This document shows, piece by piece, positions 28,019 through 35,347 of a stretch of DNA of 64,000 bases. Source of the DNA: Microbacteriaceae bacterium (GTDB taxonomy: Bacteria > Actinomycetota > Actinomycetes > Actinomycetales > Microbacteriaceae). Each line of letters begins with the position of its first letter. The stretch's first letter is position 1. Made by a program: the position numbers and the translations under genes. The stretch spans positions 1 through 64,000 of the forward strand of contig CANBWO010000005.1 in NCBI GenBank assembly GCA_947373155.1, in the 5' to 3' direction. The notes under the pieces are model-generated. The model worked only from the letters and a program-made list of their open reading frames with translations, did no database searches and was not told the DNA's origin.

Positions 28019-28871
28019 CATCGAACAAATCGCCAAGGGCGCTATCGAGCCTGGTTGCGCCAAGGTTGACCCAATTTTGGTGGCTTCCGGAGTTACCCGC
28101 CAGTTTGGCGGTCTCAAGGCAGTAGACGTAGCTCACCTAGAGATTCCTCGTGGCAAGATCACCGCGCTAATCGGGCCAAACGGTGCTGGCAAGACCACGC
28201 TGTTCAACCTGCTCACCGGATTCGACAAACCAAACACCGGCACCTGGAATTTTGCGGGCAAGGACCTGGCCGGCGTTGCACCACACAAGGTAGCTCGAAT
28301 GGGCATGGTTCGTACTTTCCAGTTGACCAAGGCGCTCAGCCTACTCACAGTAATTGACAACATGCGCCTGGGAGCACAGGACAACCCTGGCGAGAAGTTC
28401 TTTGCAGCCTTTGTTCGCCCGCTGTGGGCCAACAAGGAACGCGAGATCACCGAGCGTGCCGATGCACTCCTTACCCGCTTCAAGCTAGATGCCAAGCGCG
28501 ACGACTATGCAGCCGGCCTTTCCGGCGGACAGCGCAAGCTGCTAGAAATGGCTCGTGCGCTTATGAGCAAGCCAGAACTAGTGATGCTAGACGAGCCAAT
28601 GGCCGGCGTGAACCCTGCCCTGACTCAGAGCCTGCTTGAGCACATCAAGGGCCTAAAGGAAAACGGCACCACTGTTTTGTTCGTGGAACACGACATGCAC
28701 ATGGTGCGTCACATCAGTGACTGGGTTGTGGTCATGGCCGAAGGCAAGATCGTTGCCGAGGGACCTCCAGCCGACGTAATGAAGAACCCGGCCGTGATCG
28801 ACGCCTACCTAGGTGCACACGCCAACAGCGACCTGGGCGATGTAGAAATCGCCACCAAGGAGGGCAACTAA
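28011..28871 (+). CDS. livG: Branched-chain amino acid type ABC ATPase LivG
   Basis: Cytoplasmic ATPase, 286 aa from ATG 28011 (AAGGAG 10 nt upstream; a longer frame from 27984 is rejected). Walker A GPNGAGKTT, signature LSGGQRKLLEMARAL, Walker B LVMLDEPMAGVNP, and the LivG-type C-terminus with MKNPAVIDAYLG. Overlaps livM by 8 bp and livF by 1 bp (TAATG). Confidence 0.95.
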   Translation: MANIEQIAKGAIEPGCAKVDPILVASGVTRQFGGLKAVDVAHLEIPRGKITALIGPNGAGKTTLFNLLTGFDKPNTGTWNFAGKDLAGVAPHKVARMGMVRTFQLTKALSLLTVIDNMRLGAQDNPGEKFFAAFVRPLWANKEREITERADALLTRFKLDAKRDDYAAGLSGGQRKLLEMARALMSKPELVMLDEPMAGVNPALTQSLLEHIKGLKENGTTVLFVEHDMHMVRHISDWVVVMAEGKIVAEGPPADVMKNPAVIDAYLGAHANSDLGDVEIATKEGN

Positions 28872-29629
28872 TGTCTGAGAACCTAATTGCGGATGCAGTT
28901 GCAAAAACCGACGCCGTGGTCTTTGTAGACAACGTTGACGCCGGGTACCTACCTGGAATCAACATCTTGAATGGCTGTTCGCTAACCGCTCACCAGGGCG
29001 AGCTAATTGGAATCATTGGCCCAAACGGTGCCGGTAAGTCCACGCTGCTAAAGGCCATCTTTGGTCTGGTAAACGTGCGTTCTGGCAGCGTCTACCTCAA
29101 CGGCGAAGAGATCACCAACCTTAAGGCAAACAAATTGGTTAGCCGCGGAGTTGCCTTTGTACCACAGACCAACAACGTGTTCCCAAGCCTCACGATTCAG
29201 GAAAACCTGGAGATGGGTGTCTTCCAGAACCCTAAGAAGTTTCAGGAACGCTTTGACTTCGTGACCAGTATTTTCCCAGACCTCGGTACCCGCCGCGCTC
29301 AAAAAGCCGGTTCGCTATCCGGTGGTGAGCGCCAGATGGTCGCCATGGGGCGCGCATTGATGGTGGACCCATCGGTTCTGCTGCTGGATGAGCCGTCGGC
29401 TGGTCTTTCGCCAGTTCGCCAGGACGAAGCATTCTTGCGAGTGAAGGAAGTCAACAAGGCCGGAGTAACCGTGGTCATGGTGGAGCAGAACGCTCGTCGC
29501 TGTCTTCAGATTTGCGACCGCGCTTACGTTCTAGACCAGGGCACCGATGCCCACACCGGCACCGGACGTGAACTTCTGAACGACCCGAAGATGATTGAGC
29601 TTTACCTGGGTAACCTAGCCGAGCTATAA
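28871..29629 (+). CDS. livF: Branched-chain amino acid type ABC ATPase LivF
   Basis: Second ATPase of the importer, 252 aa. Walker A GPNGAGKSTLLKA, signature LSGGERQMVAMGRAL, Walker B LLLDEPSAGLSP, and the family end DPKMIELYLG. Last gene of livHMGF, followed by a strong terminator. Substrate specificity (branched-chain amino acids, amides, urea or other) cannot be fixed from sequence. Confidence 0.95.
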   Translation: MSENLIADAVAKTDAVVFVDNVDAGYLPGINILNGCSLTAHQGELIGIIGPNGAGKSTLLKAIFGLVNVRSGSVYLNGEEITNLKANKLVSRGVAFVPQTNNVFPSLTIQENLEMGVFQNPKKFQERFDFVTSIFPDLGTRRAQKAGSLSGGERQMVAMGRALMVDPSVLLLDEPSAGLSPVRQDEAFLRVKEVNKAGVTVVMVEQNARRCLQICDRAYVLDQGTDAHTGTGRELLNDPKMIELYLGNLAEL

Positions 29630-29641
29630 ACCAAAACCTGG

Positions 29642-29674
29642 AATGCCCTCACCGATTGGTGGGGGCATTTTTTT
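29642..29674 (+). terminator. Intrinsic terminator of livHMGF
   Basis: AATGCCCTCACC / GGTGGGGGCATT stem with one G-T pair, loop GATT, followed by a run of T. Confidence 0.92.
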
Positions 29675-29712
29675 GCGCGAATAGCTAGCGGAATCGGATT
29701 CGGACAGCCAAG

Positions 29713-29748
29713 AAAAATCCCCCCGGGCCGAAGCCCGAGGGGATTTTT
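29713..29748 (-). terminator. Intrinsic terminator of the substrate-binding protein gene
   Basis: A/T-flanked GC stem with arms at 29713-29728 and 29733-29748 (one mismatch). On the minus strand it ends in TTTTT, 32 bp beyond the binding-protein stop. Confidence 0.9.
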
Positions 29749-29779
29749 GGTTGTCTAGAACCTAGGGTTCAAAACTGAC

Positions 29780-31036
29780 TTACTTGTTACCTGCAACGGT
29801 CTTGGTAAGTACGTTTACACCCTTGGTGGTGTAGCGGTAGATACCAATGAATGCACCGGTTGGGTCACCGTTCTCGTCGAACTCAACTGGACCGCTGAAG
29901 CCGTCGTAGTTGATCTTCTTGCCGGCCTTTAGAGCCTTTAGGCCAGCCGCAAAGCTGGTGACATTGGTCTTGCCCTTGCCGGTTAGCGAGATGTTGGTGA
30001 TCTGGCTCTTGATGCCAGGACCGGTTGCCTTGCCCGAAGCCTGAGCGGCTAGAGCAAGTAGGTTAACTGCGTCGTACGACTCAGCTGCGTAGGTGAAGTC
30101 CTTTAGAACTGCGCCTGCGTGTAGCTTTGCGTACTTAGCCTTTAGGCGTGCCTTGAATGCAGCTGGTGCGTCTGCACCTGGGATGGTTCCCTGTGCGCCG
30201 GCTAGGTACGATGCGAACGAGTCCTTGCTGTAGTCGATGGTGTTTCCGTCAACTAGGTAGACGTTTCCACCAGGGAATCCAGCAGCCTTTAGAGCTGGTA
30301 GAGCCTTGCGGGTCTCGTCGTAGGAGATCATTAGAACTGCGTCGTAGTTTCCTGCAGCGATGTCCGAAGCGGTCGAACCGAAGTTGGTCTCGCCCTCAGT
30401 GAACGAGAATTCCTTAACGCTTGCGCCAGCCTTGGTTAGGGTGCTCTTGGCAACTGCCTCAAGACCGGTACCGTACGAGTTGTTTGCGTACAAGATTGCT
30501 ACGTTCTGTGCGCCATCCTGAAGGATCTGGCTTGCAACGATGCGGCCCTGTAGGTTGTCGCTTGGAGCGGTACGGAAGTAGTAGCCGCCGTCTGACCAAG
30601 TGGTAAGGCTTGGCGAAGTGTTCGAAGGCGAGATCTCAACAATCTTGGCGCCGGTGATGGCGTTGATGATGTTCTTGGTTACACCCGAAGCTGCTGCACC
30701 AAGTACTGCGTCGGTGCCCGAAGCGATTGCTGCGGTAGCAGACTGAGTCGATACTGCAAGGTTGGTTCCGTCGCCGGAGTCCTTCCAGTCGATGCTTACC
30801 TTGTTGCCAAGTACGCCACCAGCTGCGTTGATGTCATCGATAGCTAGCGCTGCGCCGGCCTCCATTGGTGGGTAAAGGAATGCGAGCGATCCGGTTAGAG
30901 GCAGGATGCTGGTGATCTTTAGGGTCTTGTCAGCGGCGCCGGCTGCGTTAGCAGGTAGCGATACACCGACTGCAAGGCTGGCGGCAGCAGCAATAGCTAC
31001 TCCGGCCACAACCTTGCGGTTAAAGGCGTTGCTCAT
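29780..31036 (-). CDS. Branched-chain amino acid type ABC substrate-binding protein, no lipobox
   Basis: Periplasmic-binding-protein type I fold of 418 aa, with KITSILPLTGSLAFLYPP at the mature N-terminus and EFSFTEGETNFGSTASDI, as in LivJ/LivK-like proteins. The signal peptide (1 to about 32, ending LPANAA) contains no cysteine, and I find none in the whole protein, so lipid anchoring is not possible. It is convergent with livHMGF rather than in the operon. AAGGAG precedes the ATG. Codon choice is uniform, as in the ribosomal genes, which suggests high expression. Confidence 0.93.
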   Translation of the reverse strand: MSNAFNRKVVAGVAIAAAASLAVGVSLPANAAGAADKTLKITSILPLTGSLAFLYPPMEAGAALAIDDINAAGGVLGNKVSIDWKDSGDGTNLAVSTQSATAAIASGTDAVLGAAASGVTKNIINAITGAKIVEISPSNTSPSLTTWSDGGYYFRTAPSDNLQGRIVASQILQDGAQNVAILYANNSYGTGLEAVAKSTLTKAGASVKEFSFTEGETNFGSTASDIAAGNYDAVLMISYDETRKALPALKAAGFPGGNVYLVDGNTIDYSKDSFASYLAGAQGTIPGADAPAAFKARLKAKYAKLHAGAVLKDFTYAAESYDAVNLLALAAQASGKATGPGIKSQITNISLTGKGKTNVTSFAAGLKALKAGKKINYDGFSGPVEFDENGDPTGAFIGIYRYTTKGVNVLTKTVAGNK

Positions 31037-31193
31037 TTATGTCTCCTTGTTTTGCGCGATCGCACCTATGCAATCGCTTACCTGACAAGTTTATGGCTTT
31101 GCCCACTCACCAAAAGGGGAAGAGTACACAGAATGTAACAAAGGCTTAACACTTCAAACGCTTTGAGCGAAATTTCTTCTAATTTGCTCGTTT

Positions 31194-32084
31194 TCAGTAC
31201 TTTTTGCGCAGAACGTCAACCGAGAGCGCGGCGAGTCCAAGCCAAACCAAACCGAATCCAAACCACCTGGCAGGTGGCATTTCCTCGTGGAAAAAGGTGA
31301 GCGCCAGAATGAACTGAATGGTTGGAGTTAGGTACTGCATGAACCCCACCATGCTAAGCGGAAGGTGTTTGGCTGCCGATCCGAACAGGATCAGCGGGAT
31401 CGCGGTAAAAAAGCCGAACAGCACCAAACCCAGCCAACTCCAGGTTCCGGACAGCCCAATGTTCAGGCCGCTGGTGTTGGCAACCACGATTCCCTGCACG
31501 ATGGCAACCGGCACCAAGAGGGCAGTCTCAACCGAGTATCCGGTTAGGGGCGATACCGTACCGCCAAGCCTCGACTTCACTAAGCCGTAAAAAGCAAAGG
31601 AGAATGCCAGAGAGAGGGCCAAAAGCGGTATATGCCCGTAGTCAAAAGTCAGAATCAAAACAGCGATGGTGCCCAGGCTTACCGCCGCCCACTGCATGCG
31701 CCTGAGTTTTTCTTTTTGGAACACAACTGCCAAAACAATCGTGACCAACGGGTTTATAAAGTAACCCAGCGATGATTCCACGATGTGCCCACCGGCAACA
31801 CCGATTACATAGACCTGCCAGTTAATGTAAATCAGCGCCGAACAGGCTGCCAACAACGCAAACGCTCTGCGATTCCGAACCACCGCAATCACCTGTGGCC
31901 AGGTTTTAGTCGCGGTGAGCAGGATGAGGGCAAGCAGCATGCCAAAGATAATTCGCCAGACCACCACTTCGAAGGGGTTCGCGAATCCGAGTGAGCGAAT
32001 GAAAATGGGGAAACTTCCCCAGATCAGGTAGGCAGTGAAGCCAAATCCGAGTCCCTTGGACAGGCTTTTAGTGGTATCGCTCAC
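31194..32084 (-). CDS. rarD: EamA/RarD family transporter
   Basis: Ten-helix DMT-superfamily transporter of 296 aa. GFGFTAYLIWGSFPIFIRSL at the start, then SSLGYFINPLVTIVLAVVFQKEKL, match the RarD group. The substrate is unknown. GTG start at 32084, with TAGGCT 6 nt upstream on the minus strand, suggesting a leaderless mRNA. Confidence 0.9.
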   Translation of the reverse strand: MSDTTKSLSKGLGFGFTAYLIWGSFPIFIRSLGFANPFEVVVWRIIFGMLLALILLTATKTWPQVIAVVRNRRAFALLAACSALIYINWQVYVIGVAGGHIVESSLGYFINPLVTIVLAVVFQKEKLRRMQWAAVSLGTIAVLILTFDYGHIPLLALSLAFSFAFYGLVKSRLGGTVSPLTGYSVETALLVPVAIVQGIVVANTSGLNIGLSGTWSWLGLVLFGFFTAIPLILFGSAAKHLPLSMVGFMQYLTPTIQFILALTFFHEEMPPARWFGFGLVWLGLAALSVDVLRKKY

Positions 32085-32090
32085 CTAGCC

Positions 32091-32096
32091 AGCCTA
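32091..32096 (-). promoter_or_regulatory. Leaderless -10 box of rarD
   Basis: TAGGCT on the minus strand, 6 nt before the GTG start. Confidence 0.45.
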
Positions 32097-32164
32097 GACG
32101 CAAGCCAAGGTTCGCCCACGCACAAGCAAAATCATCGATGGCACGCTTAAGCTTCGGGCAAGGC

Positions 32165-32200
32165 AAAACCCCGGCCTGCCGAACGGCAAACCGGGGTTTT
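32165..32200 (-). terminator. Intrinsic terminator of groES
   Basis: AAAACCCCGG / CCGGGGTTTT stem capped by an inner TGCC-GAAC-GGCA hairpin, 12 bp after the groES stop. Symmetrical A/T runs. Confidence 0.92.
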
Positions 32201-32211
32201 TACGAGTTGTT

Positions 32212-32511
32212 TTAGCGAACTACGATCGCTAGCACGTCGCGTGCGCTTAGAACGAGGAACTCCTCGCCGCCAAACTTTAGCTCGGTGCCGCCGTACTTGC
32301 TGAAGATAACCTTGTCGCCAACTGCTACGTCTAGCGGAACACGGTTTCCGTTGTCATCGATGCGGCCTGGACCTACTGCGATGACCTCTGCCTCTTGTGG
32401 CTTCTCTTTGGTGGCGGTGTCTGGAATTACCAGACCCGACGCGGTGACCTGCTCGGCTGCCATTGGGCGAACTACGATGCGATCTTCTAGTGGCTTGATG
32501 TTAACCGACAC
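32212..32511 (-). CDS. groES: Co-chaperonin GroES
   Basis: Seven-subunit lid of the GroEL chaperonin, 99 aa, with [12 protein letters not shown] at the N-terminus and [21 protein letters not shown] near the end. The start is GTG at 32511, with AGAGG upstream. Monocistronic: a terminator follows directly and no groEL is adjacent, so the chaperonin partner must be encoded elsewhere. A CIRCE element covers the promoter, implying HrcA heat-shock control. Confidence 0.98.
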   Translation of the reverse strand: MSVNIKPLEDRIVVRPMAAEQVTASGLVIPDTATKEKPQEAEVIAVGPGRIDDNGNRVPLDVAVGDKVIFSKYGGTELKFGGEEFLVLSARDVLAIVVR

Positions 32512-32554
32512 GTTGAACCTCTTCTTTATGAAAAACGGGGGTTGCGTCTTGATA

Positions 32555-32581
32555 TTAGCACTCTCCTTAGGCGAGTGCTAG
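32555..32581. promoter_or_regulatory. CIRCE operator (HrcA binding site)
   Basis: TTAGCACTC, 9 bp, GAGTGCTAG: matches the CIRCE consensus with one change at the last base. On the minus strand TAATAT overlaps its end as the likely groES -10. It also lies 30-70 bp upstream of the divergent methyltransferase gene. Confidence 0.93.
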
Positions 32582-32609
32582 TTGCCGTTTTGCCCATAAA
32601 TCCGTTTGC

Positions 32610-32615
32610 TAGCCT
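32610..32615 (+). promoter_or_regulatory. Leaderless -10 box of methyltransferase gene
   Basis: TAGCCT ends 7 nt before the ATG at 32623. No ribosome binding site is visible. Confidence 0.45.
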
Positions 32616-32622
32616 TGAGCCC

Positions 32623-33843
32623 ATGGACCGCCAAGACTTTGTATTGCTTATGAGCCCCGAGGGGCAGCAACTGCTTGGCCAGATTGATTACCAATCCAAA
32701 ACCGATGTGGTCAAACTAGTTACCACGCTGCGCGCCCAAGTCCACGACCCCGCCCTGGTTTCAGCGGTGCTAACCCAGGCAAAACTTAGGCACCGAGCTG
32801 TGTCTAAATTTGGGCCGTTCGCCCAAAGAATGCTCTTCACCGAACCCGGTTTAGAGCAAGCCAGTCGCTTGGTGGTATCGGCTTTGCACGCTGGTCGTTT
32901 TCGCAAAGCCAAGGTTTCACAGGTAGCAGACTTGGGCTGCGGCATCGGAGCGGAATCGCTCAGCTTTGCCGCGGCTGGAATCGGTGTGCAGGCGTTTGAG
33001 ATCGACGAGTTAACCGCAGCCATGGCTACCTATAATCTTTTGCCGTTCGAAAATGCCTCGGTAGAACTTGCCGATGTCACAAAGTTGGACCTGAGCCAGC
33101 ATGAGTCACTGTTCTTTGATCCAGCTCGCCGTGAACTCACTGGAGCCGCCCGCGCCCAAGCGGTTCGCAAATTCGACCCGAGCACGTTTAGCCCCAACTT
33201 CGACTGGGTGGTCGAGCAGTGCACGTCACCTGCAATCCAGGCGGCCGGAATCAAACTCGGCCCAGGGCACCCGCACGAGGGAATCCCCGATGAAGCCGAG
33301 GCACAGTGGGTAAGTGTGAACGGAGACCTAGTCGAACTTGGGCTTTGGTTTGGTTCGGCTGCTAGGCCGGGCATCAAGCGTGCCGCACTGTTGCTGGCAA
33401 CCGGCATCGATGGTGAAGTAACAAAACACGAGTTGACCAGCGAGTCAACAGCCATGACCTACGCCCCGTTGGGCGAGCTAGCCGACTACGTTTACGAACC
33501 AGACAACGCCGTGGTTCGAAGCCACCTGATCCACGTGCTTGCCGAGCAAACCGGCACTCACAGCTTTAGCACCGAGATTGCTTACCTAACCGGAAGCGAG
33601 CCTCTAAATAACCCTTGGCTAAAGGGCTACCGAGTTTTAGAGAACCTCGCATTTGATCGCAAGCGGCTCAAGGCCAGATTGAAAGAGCTGGATATTGGTG
33701 TTTTGGAGATCAAAAAGCGCGGTGCCGACATTGTTCCCGAACAGCTTAGGAAAGAGCTTGCGCCAAAAGGCAAAAACTCGGCCACTCTCATCGTCACCAG
33801 AGTTGGCGAAGCCCATCGCGTTCTGATCTGCCAGCCAATTTAG
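32623..33843 (+). CDS. Class I SAM-dependent methyltransferase with THUMP-like C-terminal region
   Basis: A 406-aa protein with the SAM-binding motif I VADLGCGIGAESLSFAAAG, acidic loop FEIDELTAAMA and FFDPARRE. The C-terminal part (RKRLKARLKELDIGVLEIKKRG ... LRKELAPKG) matches the THUMP-like domain of actinobacterial methyltransferases, suggesting an RNA or ribosome substrate. The upstream in-frame start at 32542 is rejected because it lies in the CIRCE region and ATG 32623 has a promoter box. The substrate is unknown. Confidence 0.85.
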   Translation: MDRQDFVLLMSPEGQQLLGQIDYQSKTDVVKLVTTLRAQVHDPALVSAVLTQAKLRHRAVSKFGPFAQRMLFTEPGLEQASRLVVSALHAGRFRKAKVSQVADLGCGIGAESLSFAAAGIGVQAFEIDELTAAMATYNLLPFENASVELADVTKLDLSQHESLFFDPARRELTGAARAQAVRKFDPSTFSPNFDWVVEQCTSPAIQAAGIKLGPGHPHEGIPDEAEAQWVSVNGDLVELGLWFGSAARPGIKRAALLLATGIDGEVTKHELTSESTAMTYAPLGELADYVYEPDNAVVRSHLIHVLAEQTGTHSFSTEIAYLTGSEPLNNPWLKGYRVLENLAFDRKRLKARLKELDIGVLEIKKRGADIVPEQLRKELAPKGKNSATLIVTRVGEAHRVLICQPI

Positions 33844-33887
33844 CTGAGTTACTCCGAGCGCCCGGCAGGCTACTCAAAGGCTTAACG

Positions 33888-33925
33888 AACAAAACCCGCC
33901 GGGGCACAATCCGGCGGGTCTTGTT
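33888..33925. terminator. Terminator between methyltransferase and DUF4190 genes
   Basis: AACAAAACCCGCCGG / CCGGCGGGTCTTGTT stem with an 8-nt loop. One position pairs as G-U only on the minus-strand RNA. Lies between convergent genes and can serve both. Confidence 0.88.
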
Positions 33926-33964
33926 TTCTTGGTACTAGGGAGAGATGCCAAGAAGTTCTGTTGA

Positions 33965-34441
33965 TTAGTTGGTTACGGTGCCGCTTCCAGGGTTTACCTG
34001 AATCTGGCCGTTCATCATTCCGCCACCAAAGTTGCCACCCTGCATGTCGTCTGGGCCGCCAAATCCTTGACCACCCAGGCCAGGGCCAAAGTGGTTTCCA
34101 CCCATGCCGTTTCCGCCAATAAAGTGCTCGCCGCCAACTACGCCACGAAGCATCAGCAGGCCACCCAAAATGGTCCACAGGATTGCACCTGCGATGTATA
34201 GGTAGCCAACTACTAGTCCGGCGATTGCCATTCCGCGGCCTTTTTCACCGCTGCGCTTGATCTGCGCAAGGGCGATGTGTCCGGTTATTACACCGGCAAC
34301 CGCACCCACCCAGCTAACTGCGCTGGCCAACGATACAACTGCAAGAGTGTTTAGTTTGGTGAAGTCGAATTTTGCTGCTGGTGCTGGGGTTTCTAAGTAC
34401 GCAACCTCTGGGGTCGCTCCGGTGTTCTTCTTGTCTGACAT
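33965..34441 (-). CDS. DUF4190 membrane protein with Gly-rich tail
   Basis: A 158-aa protein with two hydrophobic helices separated by a short basic loop (TLAVVSLASAVSWVGAVAGVITGHIALAQIKRSGEKGRGMAIAGLVVGYLYI), matching DUF4190. The last 55 residues are rich in Gly, Met, Asn and Phe (GGNGMGGNHFGPGLGGQGFGG) and probably disordered. AGGAG precedes the ATG. An mRNA leader repeat could mask that site. Function unknown. Confidence 0.85.
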   Translation of the reverse strand: MSDKKNTGATPEVAYLETPAPAAKFDFTKLNTLAVVSLASAVSWVGAVAGVITGHIALAQIKRSGEKGRGMAIAGLVVGYLYIAGAILWTILGGLLMLRGVVGGEHFIGGNGMGGNHFGPGLGGQGFGGPDDMQGGNFGGGMMNGQIQVNPGSGTVTN

Positions 34442-34530
34442 GTCAGGCTCCTGGTCTCTGGGGCTCGGCCGTTTGGCTCTCTTATAGAAGACCAGAAGAT
34501 GCTGAGTCGATGCTGTGTTTAGCCTGACAG
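34441..34530. repeat. 9-bp inverted repeat that could mask the DUF4190 ribosome site
   Basis: TGTCAGGCT (34441-34449) and AGCCTGACA (34522-34530) are perfectly complementary. On the minus-strand transcript the 3' arm lies between the Shine-Dalgarno AGGAG and the ATG, overlapping both edges. Confidence 0.45.
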
Positions 34531-34555
34531 TTTCCTGAGAACCACTTTTGAATAC

Positions 34556-35272
34556 TCAAGCTTTCAGGACTCCTGCATGGTGCAAGAACTGCGCAAGATT
34601 TCTATGCCCAAGTTCGCTCAAATGCACCTCATCGAGGCAGTAGTTCTCCTGCTCTAAAAACTCAGCCGGAAATGCGATGAACCTAAAGTTGGCCTGATCG
34701 ACTTTTGAAAGGGTATTTATAAGTTCGCGATAGTACTTGTCAAACACTCGCCGCTCAAGCCAAATACGGTTGTCCCGCATGGGTTGATGTTGAATCCAAA
34801 CCACTTTCTTGGCTTTGGCGCTGGCAATTGCAACTAAAGCCCGAACCTGATCCTCGAGATCGCTGAGGTTATTGGTAGGCCGATATAAACCGAGCGGAAA
34901 AGCACAATACTTTAGGGTGTTGAGGGCAAATCTGCGAAATAGTTTTTTGATGCGCTTTACCCTAGACCTACTTGGGAAAGCAGCCAGGTGAAGCGCCGTT
35001 TCCGACTGGAATTCGGGGACCAACAGGCGTGTGATCCGTTTACTTATGACAGGCCATCCGAGTGTGGTTGCAAAGCTCAAAAGCAAAACGTCAACCTCGG
35101 GAAAACTTGAGGCCAGTGGAAGAGCGCGCGAAATTGTCAGCATCCCTTGCTGGCGAACATAAAGCTCGCATTCCTTATCGTGCAATTCAGCAAGCAGTTG
35201 GGGCCAGGTCTTGGCAGTAGCCGGCAGATAAATATTGGTAGAGGCTGAGCCTCCGATTAGTCCCACAATCAC
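34556..35272 (-). CDS. Putative SGNH-fold hydrolase, cytoplasmic
   Basis: A 238-aa protein with no close family recognised. VGLIGGSAS (Ser9) at the N-terminus and LDEVHLSELGH (Asp214, His217) near the C-terminus fit SGNH/GDSL block I and block V, which would supply the catalytic Ser and Asp/His. The middle (KRIKKLFRRFALNTLKYC) is basic and unassigned. No signal peptide. GTG start with no clear ribosome site. The gene looks more AT-rich than its neighbours. It might be an acyl-hydrolase or a glycan O-acetyl modifying protein. Confidence 0.6.
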   Translation of the reverse strand: MIVGLIGGSASTNIYLPATAKTWPQLLAELHDKECELYVRQQGMLTISRALPLASSFPEVDVLLLSFATTLGWPVISKRITRLLVPEFQSETALHLAAFPSRSRVKRIKKLFRRFALNTLKYCAFPLGLYRPTNNLSDLEDQVRALVAIASAKAKKVVWIQHQPMRDNRIWLERRVFDKYYRELINTLSKVDQANFRFIAFPAEFLEQENYCLDEVHLSELGHRNLAQFLHHAGVLKA

Positions 35273-35347
35273 TTGCCTATTTTGGAATGTGGTTTATTAG
35301 AAACCTTTGTTAAAACCTTTTGGTTCGAATGTGAAAGTCAACGAAGC

